NCBI RefSeq assembly: GCF_000380005.1
Contig: NZ_KB904188.1
Location: forward strand, 682,001-746,000
Direction of reading: 5' to 3'
From: Streptococcus didelphis DSM 15616
GTDB lineage: Bacteria; Bacillota; Bacilli; Lactobacillales; Streptococcaceae
Length of the DNA stretch: 64,000 nt
The notes under the pieces: generated by a model
What the model saw: the letters and a program-made list of their open reading frames with translations, nothing else
What the model was told of the DNA's origin: nothing
Database searches by the model: none
Shown: piece after piece, positions 1 through 10,677 of the stretch
How the letters are laid out: each line of letters begins with the position of its first letter
Position numbering within the stretch: the first letter of the stretch is position 1
Program-made: the position numbers and the translations under genes

Positions 1-513
1 AAAGACCTGGCTATCAGCTAATTCTAAACGTAGGGCATTTGAAAAGCCAATGACCGCAAATTTAGTAGCAGAATAAATACTTGATTTTGCTGATGCGATT
101 AATCCAGCCATGGAAACAATATTAATAATATGCCCCTTACCAATAGTCGCCATTTTTTGTCCTAGTAAACGAGCAAAGTGAATGCTGGCAAGACTGTTGA
201 CTTGAAACATTTCTTCAATCTCAGTGTTGGAAAATTCATGGGCATTTTTAAAGGTACCAAAGCCTGCATTATTAATTAAAATATCAATTTTCCCATAAGT
301 TTGCCAAAGTTTTTCAACAAGTTCTTGGATAGCCTGACTATCTTTTATATCTATTGCCAAACAGACTTTTTTCTGATGAAAGCTATAAAGTTTTTCTAAC
401 TTTTCTTTGTTTCTCCCAAGGAGGATTAAGAAATCTTCCTGAGGTAATTGTTTTATCATAGCCTCCGCTAATCCACCAGAGGCTCCTGTAATTAGGATAT
501 TACGTTGTGACAT
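1..513 (-). CDS. SDR-family short-chain dehydrogenase/reductase, 3' end outside window
   Basis: The visible 171 codons encode the N-terminal part of a classical short-chain dehydrogenase. Seen: the nucleotide-binding motif TGASGG at residues 9-14, NNAG at 81-84 and the catalytic YSATK at 147-151. The family reduces or oxidises small substrates with NAD(P)H; the substrate here is unknown. The ATG overlaps the rnz stop by one base (TAATG), so the gene is probably translationally coupled to rnz at the end of the miaA-hflX-rnz run. The C-terminus lies beyond base 1. Confidence 0.9.
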   Translation of the reverse strand, partial: MSQRNILITGASGGLAEAMIKQLPQEDFLILLGRNKEKLEKLYSFHQKKVCLAIDIKDSQAIQELVEKLWQTYGKIDILINNAGFGTFKNAHEFSNTEIEEMFQVNSLASIHFARLLGQKMATIGKGHIINIVSMAGLIASAKSSIYSATKFAVIGFSNALRLELADSQVF

Positions 514-1442
514 TAAATACTCACTTCCTCGAAATCTCTAACAATTTTAACATTACTAAATATAGTTGAAGCATCTTTTTCCATTTGTCTACAGTCACGT
601 CCCAAAAAGCGTGCTGAAACATGGTTAAGTAACAAGCATTTAACATTCGCATCTCGAGCAATTTGTGCTGCCTGCATGTTTGTTGAATGCCCATGATTTT
701 TTGCTATCCGCTCATCACCCTTGCCGTAGGTCGATTCATGCACTAAGACATCAGCATCTTGTGCTAATTTTTGACTAGCCATTGTCTTTCGTGTATCGCC
801 AATAATTGTAATAATTTTTCCTTTTTTAGGTGCTGAAATAAAATCTTTTGCAATAATCTTACGGCCATCAGCTAATTCAACATCTTGACCATTTTTCACC
901 TTACCAAAAAGAGGGCCAAAAGGAAGTCCTACTGCCCTAAGGGCTTCTGCATCTAAAGTTCCTTCAAGGTCTTTTTGAACAACCCTATAACCAATACAAA
1001 ATATAGTATGGGCTAGTTTTTGACCATAGACTGTAAACTTGTCTGTCTCCATAATTTTACCAAGACTATTTTCATCGAATTCAAAATAATGAATGTGATA
1101 AGGTATCTTGGAGCCTGAGACCTTTAAGCTAGTCTCTACGAAAGTTTTTATACCTACTGGTCCATAAATTTCCAAGTCCGTTTGTTCATCACTAGCCTGA
1201 AAAGAGCGGCTAGATAAAAAACCAGGTAAACCAAAAATATGATCCCCATGTAAATGGGTAATAAAAATCTTTTTAATTTTACGTGGTTTAATGGTTGTTT
1301 CCAGTATCTGTCTTTGCGTTCCTTCACCACAGTCAAAGAGCCAAACCTCATTGATTTCATCTAAGAGTTTTAAGGCCAAACTTGAAACATTTCTCTGTTT
1401 AGCTGGCTGTCCAGCTCCAGTTCCTAAAAATTGTATTTCCAT
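513..1442 (-). CDS. rnz: Ribonuclease Z (tRNA 3' endonuclease)
   Basis: A 309-residue metallo-beta-lactamase-fold endonuclease that removes the 3' trailer from tRNA precursors. The zinc-binding signature HLHGDH is at residues 63-68. A later H in [10 protein letters not shown] and the ESTYG and GHST motifs fit the RNase Z subfamily, and the length is typical. It lies 14 bp after the upstream hypothetical gene and overlaps the SDR gene by one base, so it belongs to one RNA-maintenance operon with miaA and hflX. Confidence 0.96.
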   Translation of the reverse strand: MEIQFLGTGAGQPAKQRNVSSLALKLLDEINEVWLFDCGEGTQRQILETTIKPRKIKKIFITHLHGDHIFGLPGFLSSRSFQASDEQTDLEIYGPVGIKTFVETSLKVSGSKIPYHIHYFEFDENSLGKIMETDKFTVYGQKLAHTIFCIGYRVVQKDLEGTLDAEALRAVGLPFGPLFGKVKNGQDVELADGRKIIAKDFISAPKKGKIITIIGDTRKTMASQKLAQDADVLVHESTYGKGDERIAKNHGHSTNMQAAQIARDANVKCLLLNHVSARFLGRDCRQMEKDASTIFSNVKIVRDFEEVSI

Positions 1443-1456
1443 ACATCCTGTACTTT

Positions 1457-2095
1457 CTAATTGTTTATATATAATTTGAATTCTCTTTGCTCAAAACCAT
1501 AATATTTCTCTCCTGAAAAGCTTTGTCCAAGCTCTAAGACTTCTTCTGCATTGTAGCCACTTATTACTGTCCATCCATTATCCAGTTGAAAGGCTTTTGT
1601 TAATAAGCTTCCTTCTAAAACGACTTCTTCTGCATTAGAACTATCTAGTAAATGAGCTTGCATTTTAAGTTTACCATCTTCAAGCCAAGCAAGATAATGA
1701 GGGAAAATTTTTACTAATTCAAATAAAAATAATTCTGTAAAACCTTCTTCCTTCTCAGAAAATACAAGAGCAAGCTCTTTTTTTCCTTCATAAGCAAAAC
1801 CATATGACTTGCCAGCAATATTAAGTCTTATAAAGGGTTTTTCTTCCTTCTTGAAATCAGGTTCTTTCACAGTCAGTTCCAAGGCCTGAGATAAATTGAA
1901 AAAATAATCTGTTGCAGCTTTTGGGGATTGTTTTTGATAGATTTCTGCAAAATAAGCATTGATAACACTTGGAGGTGGGGTAATTACTTTAAGTTTTTGA
2001 CTGTGATCTAAACCTTGTAAACAAGTCTTTAAATAGTTTGCATCAAGGCTTGTAAAACCCCCATACTCTAGAGCTAAATCGATATAATTAGTCAT
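1457..2095 (-). CDS. Conserved streptococcal protein of unknown function (hflX-rnz interval)
   Basis: A 212-residue soluble protein with no catalytic motif that I recognise. Relatives at this position in streptococci are often labelled cystathionine beta-lyase in databases, but no PLP-enzyme signature is visible, so I do not adopt that name. The start overlaps the end of hflX by 8 bp, pointing to translational coupling. Position between hflX and rnz suggests co-expression with RNA and ribosome maintenance functions; any direct role is unknown. Confidence 0.8.
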   Translation of the reverse strand: MTNYIDLALEYGGFTSLDANYLKTCLQGLDHSQKLKVITPPPSVINAYFAEIYQKQSPKAATDYFFNLSQALELTVKEPDFKKEEKPFIRLNIAGKSYGFAYEGKKELALVFSEKEEGFTELFLFELVKIFPHYLAWLEDGKLKMQAHLLDSSNAEEVVLEGSLLTKAFQLDNGWTVISGYNAEEVLELGQSFSGEKYYGFEQREFKLYINN

Positions 2096-3332
2096 ATAAT
2101 TCTTCTAATCTCCACTTATTCTTACTAGCAATATAGCCTGAAACTTCTTCAATTTCTTGATCAAAGGTATACGTATCAAGTAAGGCCACCTTATTTAAGT
2201 CATATAATTTATAAATCTTATCTTGACTCACTTTAACTGAAAAAGGTTGATAAATATCCCGAATACAATCAATAATAAGGCGTCGCAATAAAGCAGCACT
2301 ATCCTTACTTTTAGCAGAGATTCTGACATTAGGAAAGGCAGTAGCTTTAAGGTTAGGACTAAGATCCATTTTATTATAAATAGATAAGCGAGGGATATCT
2401 AACATATCTAATTCTTTTAAGATGTCTAAAACTACCTTTTCATGTTCCAAATGATTGGGGTCACTAGCATCTATAACATGCAAAAGAAGATCAACATGGC
2501 GACTTTCTTCCAAAGTTGATTTAAAGGCTGCTACTAATTCTGTTGGTAAATCCTGTATAAAACCAACTGTATCTGTTAAAGTGGCCTGAAATTGATTTTG
2601 TAAATAAATTTGTTTGGTAGTGGCATCTAAGGTGGCAAAAAGCTCATCAGCTTCATACTGGCTTTTATCTGTTAAGACATTCATAATAGTTGACTTGCCA
2701 GCATTTGTATAGCCTATTAAGCCTATTTTGAAGGTGTCAGAATCAACCCTTTTATTTCTTAGCGTTTGTCTATTTTTTTCCACAAGAGCTATCTGTTTTT
2801 CAATATCTGTAATTTGATTTCTAATTGAACGTCTATTTAACTCGAGCTGACTTTCCCCAGGACCTCTACTTCCAATCCCACCTGCTTGACGACTAAGCAT
2901 TACCCCTTGTCCAACTAATCTTGGCAACATGTATTTTAATTGGGCCAGATGGACCTGTAATTTTCCTTCGTGACTTCTTGCACGCATAGCAAAGATATCA
3001 AGGATTAATTGCATTCTATCAATTACTTTTATTCCTAATTCTGCTTCTAAATTCGTATTTTGACGTGCTGTTAATCTATTATTAACAATAACAGTATCGA
3101 CTTCTTGACTATCAATAATAGCCTTTAATTCTTCAAGTTTCCCAGAACCAATGAAGGTTTTACTATCAACTTTTTCTCGCTTTTGGCTAAAACTTTCTAA
3201 AACATTGGCACCTGCTGTCTTGGCTAGACTTGCCAATTCCTGCATAGACATGTCGAAATTTTCGGTGTTTTGTAGAGCTACTCCAACTAAAACAACACGT
3301 TCTTGATTCTCTTTAACATCTATCATTGACAT
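2088..3332 (-). CDS. hflX: GTPase HflX (ribosome-associated)
   Basis: A 414-residue Obg-HflX family GTPase that binds the 50S subunit and helps rescue stalled or hibernating ribosomes. Seen: the HflX glycine-rich GPGESQLE motif at 157-164, G1 GYTNAGKS at 207-214, G2 TLDATTK at 234-240, G3 DTVGF at 254-258 and NKMD further on. A GGGGT ribosome-binding site precedes the first ATG; an ATG two codons later is also possible. It sits 74 bp after miaA, the familiar bacterial miaA-hflX pairing. Confidence 0.96.
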   Translation of the reverse strand: MSMIDVKENQERVVLVGVALQNTENFDMSMQELASLAKTAGANVLESFSQKREKVDSKTFIGSGKLEELKAIIDSQEVDTVIVNNRLTARQNTNLEAELGIKVIDRMQLILDIFAMRARSHEGKLQVHLAQLKYMLPRLVGQGVMLSRQAGGIGSRGPGESQLELNRRSIRNQITDIEKQIALVEKNRQTLRNKRVDSDTFKIGLIGYTNAGKSTIMNVLTDKSQYEADELFATLDATTKQIYLQNQFQATLTDTVGFIQDLPTELVAAFKSTLEESRHVDLLLHVIDASDPNHLEHEKVVLDILKELDMLDIPRLSIYNKMDLSPNLKATAFPNVRISAKSKDSAALLRRLIIDCIRDIYQPFSVKVSQDKIYKLYDLNKVALLDTYTFDQEIEEVSGYIASKNKWRLEELYD

Positions 3333-3406
3333 ATTCTACCCCCAGATTCCGTAACACTCATTATATCACAAAAATACTTTTTTCACTTGAGCACAAAAAA
3401 TCCTTC

Positions 3407-4300
3407 TTAGGCTTTCTCTAAAAATTTTTTAACCTCTTGCAGTATATTATTTGGGTAAGCTGGATCACTAATCGTATAAAAATCTAGAGCCATCCTATTT
3501 TTAAACCATGTTAACTGCCTTTTAGCAAATCTTCTTGTGTTTTGTTTTAATTTTTCCCTAGCTTCTTCAAGCGAAGCTTCTCTTTTAAAATAAGGGAACA
3601 ATTCTTTGTAGCCAATTCCCCTACTTGCTTGTGCATCAGGATAATTTTCAAAGAGCCATTTTGCCTCGTCCAGCAAGCCCTCTTCTAACATCTTGTCTAC
3701 CCTTTGATTAATACGATAGTAGATGATTGGCCTGTCATCATTAAGGCCAATAACAAGACTCTGGTAGGGAAAGTCTCTATTCTCCAAATCCTTACCAAAA
3801 CGAGCTAATTCTAGAGCCCTAATAGCACGACGTCTATTTACTTGCTTTACTTGAAGCTCCTTGTCCAGGAGTTTGGCATACAATTCTTGGTCAGTAAGTT
3901 TATCTAATTTTTTTCGATAATCAAGCAGAGCTTCTTGATCAAGATTACCACCTAGATGATAGCCTTCTAAAAGACTTTGCAAGTAAAGACCAGTTCCTCC
4001 CACAATAATGGGCACCTTGCCTTTTGCAAGAATCTCCTCAATAGCCCTTGTGGCATCTTGGACAAAATCATAAACAGAATAGGTTTCAGTGACCTGTCTG
4101 ATATCAATTAAATAATGTTTTGCTGCAGCCTGTTCCTGCTCATTTGCCTTAGCTGTCCCTATATCTAAATCCTTATATACCTGCTGACTATCACCAGAAA
4201 TGATTTCTCCATTAAGCTCTTGAGCCAATTTAATACCAAGCGATGTTTTTCCAACTGCTGTTGGACCCACAATGACAACAATTTTATTTTTTACATTCAT
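3407..4300 (-). CDS. miaA: tRNA dimethylallyltransferase MiaA
   Basis: A 297-residue enzyme that transfers a dimethylallyl group to A37 of tRNAs reading UNN codons. Seen: P-loop GPTAVGKT at residues 12-19, [17 protein letters not shown] (substrate binding) and [12 protein letters not shown]. Length and order are typical for the family. It is the first gene of the leftward run miaA-hflX-unknown-rnz-SDR. Confidence 0.96.
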   Translation of the reverse strand: MNVKNKIVVIVGPTAVGKTSLGIKLAQELNGEIISGDSQQVYKDLDIGTAKANEQEQAAAKHYLIDIRQVTETYSVYDFVQDATRAIEEILAKGKVPIIVGGTGLYLQSLLEGYHLGGNLDQEALLDYRKKLDKLTDQELYAKLLDKELQVKQVNRRRAIRALELARFGKDLENRDFPYQSLVIGLNDDRPIIYYRINQRVDKMLEEGLLDEAKWLFENYPDAQASRGIGYKELFPYFKREASLEEAREKLKQNTRRFAKRQLTWFKNRMALDFYTISDPAYPNNILQEVKKFLEKA

Positions 4301-4442
4301 TACTAAGTTTTATTAACTTTCTATATGAAAAATCGTTAAAAAACACCTTTTCCTTGAAATTTCACTTCATTTTCGTTACCATATATTATAACATAAGAAG
4401 TGATAACACTTAATAATGTCACTATAGAAACGGAGAAATGTT

Positions 4443-4619
4443 ATGTCTAAGAAGTATCCATTTGCTAAAGGATTAGCTACTGGTGTATTTGCAACTGCTG
4501 CTACTCTTGCTGGCGCTTTATTTGCTGTTAAAAAAACCATTATCGAACCTGAAGAAGAAAAAGAAGCCTTCATTGAAGAAAATCGTAAAAAAGCTGCTCG
4601 TCGTCGCGTAGCACGTTAA
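4443..4619 (+). CDS. DUF3042 family small protein
   Basis: A 58-residue protein starting MSKKYPFAKGLATGVF. One hydrophobic segment (about residues 9-30) is followed by a KK and a charged tail ending KKAARRRVAR. This fits the small DUF3042 family of lactic acid bacteria; its function is unknown. A GGAG site lies before the ATG and a terminator-like hairpin follows at 4645-4674. It is divergent from miaA and convergent with the TDT transporter gene. Confidence 0.85.
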   Translation: MSKKYPFAKGLATGVFATAATLAGALFAVKKTIIEPEEEKEAFIEENRKKAARRRVAR

Positions 4620-4644
4620 ATTTAACTATAGTATATTAGATAAA

Positions 4645-4674
4645 AACGAGAGACATTATTCTTTCGCTTTTTTT
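4645..4674 (+). terminator. Probable intrinsic terminator after the DUF3042 gene
   Basis: A short stem (ACGAGAG against CTTTCG, with one G-T pair) is followed by a run of seven T. It lies 26 bp after the stop codon and partly overlaps the 3' end of the convergent transporter gene. Confidence 0.5.
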
Positions 4675-5573
4675 CTTATCAAAAAAGTGCCATATAAATA
4701 AGTCACATAAACAACTAATAAGGTAGCCACTAGTATTTCAAAAATCAGTAATAGAACAAATCCCTTACTTAAGCCTAGATAAGTTAAAGCTCCCTTCAAA
4801 GAAGTTGCACTGATGACAAAGGGAAAAGTGAAAGCCGCAAATCCAGGATTAAAATCTCTTTTAATCAAAACAGGTAGTTGAAAGAGCACAAAAAAATACA
4901 ATAATTGTGACGTTAGGGTCAAAAAGATGACTAGTCTAGAATCTGGTGCAGGGAAGGCTGCTAAATAAGAAGCTAACAATAAGGATAAGGGGGCGCAAAA
5001 AGTTGATATATTAGGTTTAAGTGAGGATTCTAAGCCTATAAAATAAGCTTTATAGGTCATAAATGGTAGAACAAGGAAGGTCAAAATAAGGCAGGCAAAA
5101 AAGATAAATTGGCCTATTTTAACATGTTGACTAAAGGGCGCTGTCAATGCTGCTACTGCTATTCCCACAAAAAGTACTGACCAGGAAGGAAAAACATGAT
5201 TCCAAGAAAAAGGAATAAGAAACCTAATCAGGTAGTATAAAATAAGACAGCAATTTCCCAGAAAGAAGATTAGCCATAAGAAATGCCCTAACTCAAATGA
5301 CAGATCCTTAATAAGGCGTGCTGAAAAGAGCATTCCTGCCATAAAAAAGGTTGGAAAGACTGATGCTACTAGAGGAGACTTTAATTCTTCCAGTACCTGG
5401 TAGGGGTGCCTTACCATACCTGCTAATAAGTAGACATAGAAAAGACTAGCTACTATGAGTAAAATATTATTAAGCAATAAACTGTAGTTTCCTAGTAAAT
5501 TCCCCAAAGAAAGAATCCCAAGAACCAAGCCCGACATAACAAGTGGAGGTCTTTTAAAATAAAAAGTCATCAT
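4656..5573 (-). CDS. TDT-family (TehA/SLAC1-like) membrane transporter
   Basis: A 305-residue protein made almost entirely of hydrophobic helices (about ten segments). The N-terminal RPPLVMSGLVLGILSLGNL pattern is typical of the tellurite-resistance/dicarboxylate transporter (TDT, PF03595) family. Members move anions or small organic acids; the substrate here cannot be read from sequence. A GGGG ribosome-binding site precedes the ATG-ATG start. It stands alone between the convergent DUF3042 gene and trhO. Confidence 0.8.
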   Translation of the reverse strand: MMTFYFKRPPLVMSGLVLGILSLGNLLGNYSLLLNNILLIVASLFYVYLLAGMVRHPYQVLEELKSPLVASVFPTFFMAGMLFSARLIKDLSFELGHFLWLIFFLGNCCLILYYLIRFLIPFSWNHVFPSWSVLFVGIAVAALTAPFSQHVKIGQFIFFACLILTFLVLPFMTYKAYFIGLESSLKPNISTFCAPLSLLLASYLAAFPAPDSRLVIFLTLTSQLLYFFVLFQLPVLIKRDFNPGFAAFTFPFVISATSLKGALTYLGLSKGFVLLLIFEILVATLLVVYVTYLYGTFLIRKKAKE

Positions 5574-5701
5574 CTTAATCCCCTAAATTGAAGCTAGAAT
5601 GTTTTATTATTTTCTACATTATATAATAAGTTCTAACATTAGCCAATATCTTTTAAGGAGTTCTGAACCACCCTAAAGCTAAGAGTTTCCTTCTTATAAA
5701 G

Positions 5702-5728
5702 TAAAAAAGATCCGAAATCGAATCTTTT
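5702..5728 (-). terminator. Intrinsic terminator of trhO
   Basis: An inverted repeat (AAAAGAT at 5705-5711 against ATCTTTT at 5722-5728, with an inner CGA/TCG stem) is followed on the minus strand by a T run. It overlaps the stop codon of trhO. Confidence 0.6.
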
Positions 5729-6713
5729 AAACTGTATGATATTCAGGAAGTTTTTCCCCGATTGCTTCTAGACGTTCTGCCCATTCTTGATAAGAGAGTT
5801 TATGTTCTTCTACATATCTATTACGTTCATGAGCACGACATTCTGGTGAACAGCCACGGACATATTTGGCTTCATTTTCTTCAGAGGCAAAAATTTGTTT
5901 ATTACAAAATGGGTTAGCACAGTTGACATAACGTTCACATGGCTCACCATCAAAATAATCTCTTGCAATTACGGTAGGTTCAACCTGGTTAATAGGCACT
6001 GCTATTCTTTCGTCAAAGACATACATAGCACCATCCCAGAGTTCTCCTTTGACTTCAGGATCCTTGCCATAAGTTGCGATACCTCCATGAAGCTGTCCTA
6101 CATCTTTGAAGCCTTCTTTGACCATCCAACCAGAGAATTTTTCACAGCGAACGCCACCAGTACAGTAGACAACAACACGTTTTTCCATAAATTTATCTTT
6201 GTTATCACGTACCCATTGAGGAAGATCTCGGAAATTACGGATGTCAGGACGAATAGCACCACGGAAGTGTCCTAGGTCATATTCATAATCATTTCTAGTA
6301 TCTAATACAACTGTATCTTCATCAAGTAGCGCTTCTTTAAATTCTTTTGGTGATAGGTATTGTCCTGTAAGTTCCAATGGATTAACATCATTATCAAAAT
6401 CATTATCTTCAAGACCTAAATGGACGATTTCTTTTTTATAACGTACAAACATTTTTTTGAAAGCTTGTTCATCCTCTTCATCCATCTTAAACCAAAGATC
6501 AGCAAAGCGCTCATCACTATGAACCCAGTCCATGTATTTTTGAGTGGTTTCATAATCACCTGAAACAGTACCATTAATACCTTCATCAGCAATTAAGATC
6601 CGTCCTTTGAGGCCAATTGATTTACAAAAGGCTAAATGTTTAGCCGTATATTCCTCAGCATTTTCAATGGGAACATATTTATAATAGAGTAAAACTCTTA
6701 TTTTTTTAGACAT
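5727..6713 (-). CDS. trhO: tRNA uridine(34) hydroxylase, rhodanese type
   Basis: A 328-residue YceA/TrhO protein that hydroxylates uridine 34 of tRNA on the way to 5-methoxyuridine-type modifications. The rhodanese domain holds [13 protein letters not shown] with C184 as the probable active-site cysteine and C190 nearby. The N-terminal acylphosphatase-like domain and a C-terminal cysteine cluster ([15 protein letters not shown]) are also present. The start was set at [13 protein letters not shown] because AGGAG precedes this ATG; the frame stays open 32 codons upstream without a comparable site. Confidence 0.93.
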   Translation of the reverse strand: MSKKIRVLLYYKYVPIENAEEYTAKHLAFCKSIGLKGRILIADEGINGTVSGDYETTQKYMDWVHSDERFADLWFKMDEEDEQAFKKMFVRYKKEIVHLGLEDNDFDNDVNPLELTGQYLSPKEFKEALLDEDTVVLDTRNDYEYDLGHFRGAIRPDIRNFRDLPQWVRDNKDKFMEKRVVVYCTGGVRCEKFSGWMVKEGFKDVGQLHGGIATYGKDPEVKGELWDGAMYVFDERIAVPINQVEPTVIARDYFDGEPCERYVNCANPFCNKQIFASEENEAKYVRGCSPECRAHERNRYVEEHKLSYQEWAERLEAIGEKLPEYHTV

Positions 6714-6866
6714 AAAAACTCCTATTTTATCAGATTTTCTTTTTATTATATCTTCTCTCTTTACCTTTAAGCAAAATATTAGCTTGTGCATCTTTTTACA
6801 ATATCTCAAATAATTGACGTTCCTTTTTATTTGTGAAAGAATAAAGAAAGAATGGAGGTTTCAATG

Positions 6867-7970
6867 ATGAAAATTGGTATTCCTAAAGAGATTAAAAACA
6901 ATGAAAATCGCGTAGCTATAACTCCTGCTGGTGTACTGGCCCTAGTAGAGAATAAGCATGAAGTCTTAATTGAAACAGGGGCGGGGCTTGGATCAGGCTT
7001 TACTGATCAAGATTATGAAGAGCAAGGGGCTATGATTAAACAAGAAGCTAAAGAGGTCTGGCAAGCTGACCTAGTAGTAAAAGTTAAAGAACCCTTACCA
7101 TCAGAATATAAGTATTTTAGACCTGACCTCATACTCTTTACTTATTTACATCTTGCTCCGGCACCAGAGCTAACCCAAGCCTTACTAGAGTCCAAAATAA
7201 GTGGTTTAGCTTATGAAACTTTGGTGGATCAAGGAACCTTACCTTTATTAAACCCTATGAGTGAAGTTGCAGGTCGTATGGCTGTGCAAGTAGGAGCCCA
7301 ATACCTCACTAAAATAGAAGGTGGGTCTGGTATTCTACTTGGTGGAGTTCCAGGTGTTAAAAAAGGCCATGTTGTTATTATTGGTGGAGGTAATGTTGGT
7401 GTGAATGCTGCCCAAATGGCTCTAGGACTAGGTGCACGTGTCACTATTTTAGATATTAATCCTCAACGTCTTGTGGAATTAGATAATCAATTCTCAGGCA
7501 GAATCCAAACTCTCATGTCCAACACTCTTAATATTGCTAAGAGTGTCAAGGAGGCTGACTTGGTTATTGGTGCTGTTCTTATCCCTGGAGCACGAGCTCC
7601 TAAACTTGTTACCAAAGAAATGATTGCAACCATGGCTAAAGGTTCTGTTGTCATCGACGTAGCTGTGGATCAGGGTGGAACTATTGAAACAGCAAACAAG
7701 GTTACAAGCCATGATAATCCTACTTATTTAGTTGATGGTGTCATTCATTATGCAGTAGCAAATATGCCTGGTGCTGTAGCTAGAACGTCAACACTAGCTC
7801 TGACAAATGCAAGTCTCAAGTATATTTTATCACTAGCAAATAATACTTTTGAAGATGCCCTAGCAAAAGGCTCTCCTCTACGCACTGCCTTAAATACCTA
7901 TCAAGGCAAGATTACTAATCAAGCAGTGGCTGATTCTCTCCAACTCCAATACTACAATCCTAAATTTTAA
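6867..7970 (+). CDS. ald: Alanine dehydrogenase
   Basis: A 367-residue NAD-dependent enzyme interconverting L-alanine with pyruvate plus ammonia. Seen: N-terminal [19 protein letters not shown], the catalytic-domain [11 protein letters not shown], and the Rossmann motif [12 protein letters not shown]. The frame opens at 6852, but bases 6854-6858 (GGAGG) form the ribosome-binding site, so ATG 6864 or 6867 is the real start; 6867 has the better 8-nt spacing and matches family N-termini. A small gene follows after 35 bp and may share the transcript. Confidence 0.95.
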   Translation: MKIGIPKEIKNNENRVAITPAGVLALVENKHEVLIETGAGLGSGFTDQDYEEQGAMIKQEAKEVWQADLVVKVKEPLPSEYKYFRPDLILFTYLHLAPAPELTQALLESKISGLAYETLVDQGTLPLLNPMSEVAGRMAVQVGAQYLTKIEGGSGILLGGVPGVKKGHVVIIGGGNVGVNAAQMALGLGARVTILDINPQRLVELDNQFSGRIQTLMSNTLNIAKSVKEADLVIGAVLIPGARAPKLVTKEMIATMAKGSVVIDVAVDQGGTIETANKVTSHDNPTYLVDGVIHYAVANMPGAVARTSTLALTNASLKYILSLANNTFEDALAKGSPLRTALNTYQGKITNQAVADSLQLQYYNPKF

Positions 7971-8005
7971 AAAACCAGCCTATAAGATGACTAAAGGAGA
8001 TTGAA

Positions 8006-8311
8006 ATGACCTATGAACTTTGTTTAGAATATGGGACCTACCCCTTAACAGTCCCTGATGCGCAGCTAGGAGAAGACAATCAATTACCAGCTTTTATTCA
8101 AGATGACCAATGGCTATTGGATAAATTAGAGGAAGTAAATGGTCTCTTTCATCAATTGTTTTTAATTATTGAGAGTCAGTTCCATTATGTTGGTCATGAA
8201 TTTCCAGAAAAACGTGCTAGAATTAATGAACTCTATGATGCTATCATCTCTCATTTACAAAAAAACTACCCCAATGAGGATATTACAATTACTAAACTCT
8301 TAATCTCATAA
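8006..8311 (+). CDS. Small acidic protein of unknown function
   Basis: A 101-residue protein, MTYELCLEYGTYPLTVPD, rich in acidic and aromatic residues. It has no membrane segment and no motif that I recognise. AAAGGAG precedes the ATG. It lies 35 bp after ald and before a strong terminator, so it is probably the second gene of an ald transcript. Function unknown. Confidence 0.7.
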   Translation: MTYELCLEYGTYPLTVPDAQLGEDNQLPAFIQDDQWLLDKLEEVNGLFHQLFLIIESQFHYVGHEFPEKRARINELYDAIISHLQKNYPNEDITITKLLIS

Positions 8312-8334
8312 ACTTGTTTAAAAAAGTTTATTAT

Positions 8335-8364
8335 AAAAAAGCTGGAACATTTTCCAGCTTTTTT
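8335..8364. terminator. Bidirectional terminator between the ald unit and malQP
   Basis: A perfect stem GCTGGAA (8341-8347) against TTCCAGC (8352-8358) is flanked by six A and six T. It can stop transcription arriving from the ald side and from malP. Confidence 0.85.
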
Positions 8365-8370
8365 AATGTG

Positions 8371-10641
8371 CTATTTTTCAGTTGAATGCCAAATGTCTTG
8401 GTTATATTGTTCAATAGTTCTATCAGATGAGAAGAATCCTGCTTTAGCAATATTGTGAACTACTTTTGTCATCCACAACTCTTGATCCTCATAGTCTGCA
8501 AGCATTTTTTCTTTAACCTTAATATAGTCTGCAAGGTCTATTAAGGTCATAAACCAATCTTTAGTAATAAGTTCTTTATAAAGGCGGTTCAAGCACTCAC
8601 CATTCCCAATGGCAAGCATTTGGGGACTAATAATAAAATCAACAGCAGCTTTAATAGCTGAATCTGACTCATAATAGTCTTTAGAAACATAAGTAGCATC
8701 TTCATAAAGTTTGATAATAGTATCAGAATCCTTACCAAAAGTATAAATGTTGTCATGACCTGCTAGATCAGCAATCTCTACATTGGCACCATCCATAGTT
8801 CCAAGAGTTAGGGCACCATTTAACATAAATTTCATATTCCCTGTGCCAGATGCTTCTTTTGAAGCCAAAGAAATCTGTTCAGAAATATCACTGGCTGGGA
8901 TAAGGTGCTCTGCAACTGTCACGTTATAGTTTTCTACTAGATGGACATTCAAATAAGGATTTACATCTGGATCATTGTTAATCATTTCTGATAAACATAA
9001 GATAAGATGAATAATATCTTGTGCAATGACATAAGCTGGTGCAGCCTTACCACCAAAGATGACTGTAATTTTCCGTTTTGGAAGCTTGCCTTGTTTTATT
9101 TCCAAGTATTTATGGATAACGTATAAAGCATTCATTTGTTGGCGCTTGTATTCATGGAAACGCTTGATTTGAGTATCAATAATTGAATTTTCATCCAAAT
9201 CAATGCCCTTATTTTCTTTTAGATAACGTTTTAAGGCCAACTTATTATTCTTTTTGATTTCAGCTAGTCTAGCATGCACAGCTTTATCCTCTGCAAAGGC
9301 TAATAATTTTTCTAGCTTGCTTGCATCTTTTAGATAATCATCTCCAATCAATTCCTTAATGTAGGCTGACAAGTCTTGGTTGGCAAATTCTAACCAGCGG
9401 CGGAAGGTAATTCCATTTGTCTTATTATTGAATTTTTCAGGATATAATTGATAAAATTCTTTTAATTCACTAGTTTTTAAGATTTCAGTATGTAGGGCAG
9501 CAACACCATTGACACTTGTTGCAAAATGAATATCCATGTGTGCCATATGAACACGTTTTTCATCATCAATAATTTGTAAACCTGGTGCTGAAACCTCTGC
9601 TGCTATTAGATCATTTAATTGTTGAATAATTGTTACCAGATGAGGAACAACTTCATTTAGGTATTCTAAAGGCCATTTTTCAAGTGCTTCAGCTAGAATG
9701 GTATGATTGGTATAGCCGACCATATGTTTAACAATGGATACTGCTTCTTGGAAATCAATACCATGCTTATCAGTCAATAAACGTATCAGTTCTGGAATAA
9801 CCATTGATGGATGGGTATCATTAATTTGAACATAAGCATAGTCAGCTAAGTCATGGAGATTTGACCCACGTTCTAAAGCCTCATCAATTACTAATTGAGC
9901 AGCATTAGAGACCATGAAATATTGTTGATAGATGCGAAGGAGTTCCCCATTTTTATCAGAATCATCAGGATAAAGAAATAGCGTTAAATTCTTTTTAATT
10001 TCTGATTTATCAAATGAAATCCCATCTTTGATAAGTCCATAATCAACTCCTTCTATATCAAACAAATTGAGGTAATTTTTACTATCTCGCTTGTAACCCA
10101 AAACATCGATTCTATCTAAACGAGACTTTAAGGTAAAGTTTTTAAAGGGGATATCATAGGAAATATCAGTTGGTAGAAGCCAAGAATTATCTTCGATCCA
10201 ATAATTAGGCTCTGCTTTTTGTAGATTGTCTTTGAAAACCTGTTTGAAGAGTCCACAATGATAGTTTAAACCAACTCCTTCGCCATTAATGCCCAAAGTA
10301 GACATGGAATCAATAAAGCAAGAAGCTAGGCGACCAAGTCCTCCGTTACCTAAAGATGGCTCTAATTCCACATCCTCAATTTGAGCAATTGATTTCCCTG
10401 CAAGTGCTAGCTCTTGCTTAATATCATTATAAATACCAAGATTAATGAGGTTATTAGAAAGTAATTTCCCTATTAGAAATTCTGCTGAAATATAATATAC
10501 TTTACATTTTGCAGTATTCTTTGCTTTTTGACTAGCCTCTCTTTTAAGGAAACTTAATAATGATAAGTAAATTTCTTGATTTGTAGCTTCTGTAAGCTTT
10601 TTACCAAGCTGCTGCTCAGTAAAAGTTGTAAAAGTTGTCAT
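8371..10641 (-). CDS. malP: Maltodextrin/glycogen phosphorylase
   Basis: A 756-residue GT35 alpha-glucan phosphorylase releasing glucose 1-phosphate from maltodextrins. Seen: the PLP-site segment [14 protein letters not shown] near residue 600 and [17 protein letters not shown] in the N-terminal half. Length is usual for the family. It follows malQ by 36 bp, with GAGG before the ATG, so the two are expected to be one transcript under the promoter at 12211-12239. MalQ and MalP together degrade the maltodextrins brought in by MalXFG. Confidence 0.95.
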   Translation of the reverse strand: MTTFTTFTEQQLGKKLTEATNQEIYLSLLSFLKREASQKAKNTAKCKVYYISAEFLIGKLLSNNLINLGIYNDIKQELALAGKSIAQIEDVELEPSLGNGGLGRLASCFIDSMSTLGINGEGVGLNYHCGLFKQVFKDNLQKAEPNYWIEDNSWLLPTDISYDIPFKNFTLKSRLDRIDVLGYKRDSKNYLNLFDIEGVDYGLIKDGISFDKSEIKKNLTLFLYPDDSDKNGELLRIYQQYFMVSNAAQLVIDEALERGSNLHDLADYAYVQINDTHPSMVIPELIRLLTDKHGIDFQEAVSIVKHMVGYTNHTILAEALEKWPLEYLNEVVPHLVTIIQQLNDLIAAEVSAPGLQIIDDEKRVHMAHMDIHFATSVNGVAALHTEILKTSELKEFYQLYPEKFNNKTNGITFRRWLEFANQDLSAYIKELIGDDYLKDASKLEKLLAFAEDKAVHARLAEIKKNNKLALKRYLKENKGIDLDENSIIDTQIKRFHEYKRQQMNALYVIHKYLEIKQGKLPKRKITVIFGGKAAPAYVIAQDIIHLILCLSEMINNDPDVNPYLNVHLVENYNVTVAEHLIPASDISEQISLASKEASGTGNMKFMLNGALTLGTMDGANVEIADLAGHDNIYTFGKDSDTIIKLYEDATYVSKDYYESDSAIKAAVDFIISPQMLAIGNGECLNRLYKELITKDWFMTLIDLADYIKVKEKMLADYEDQELWMTKVVHNIAKAGFFSSDRTIEQYNQDIWHSTEK

Positions 10642-10677
10642 ACTATCCTCTTTTCAATAAATGTATCCGTTACATAT

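Noticed and set aside
1291..1479. Plus-strand frame opposite rnz
   Set aside because: Antisense shadow of rnz without ribosome-binding site or plausible protein character.
1457..2095. Naming this gene cystathionine beta-lyase
   Set aside because: Database labels of that kind exist for relatives, but no PLP lysine motif or fold signature is visible in the 212 residues.
4376..4573. Minus-strand frame over the DUF3042 gene
   Set aside because: The plus-strand 58-codon gene has a family match and ribosome-binding site; the reverse frame has neither.
6814..6842. Promoter for ald (TTGACG with AAGAAT or ATAAAG)
   Set aside because: The -35 is good but neither -10 candidate at acceptable spacing is convincing.
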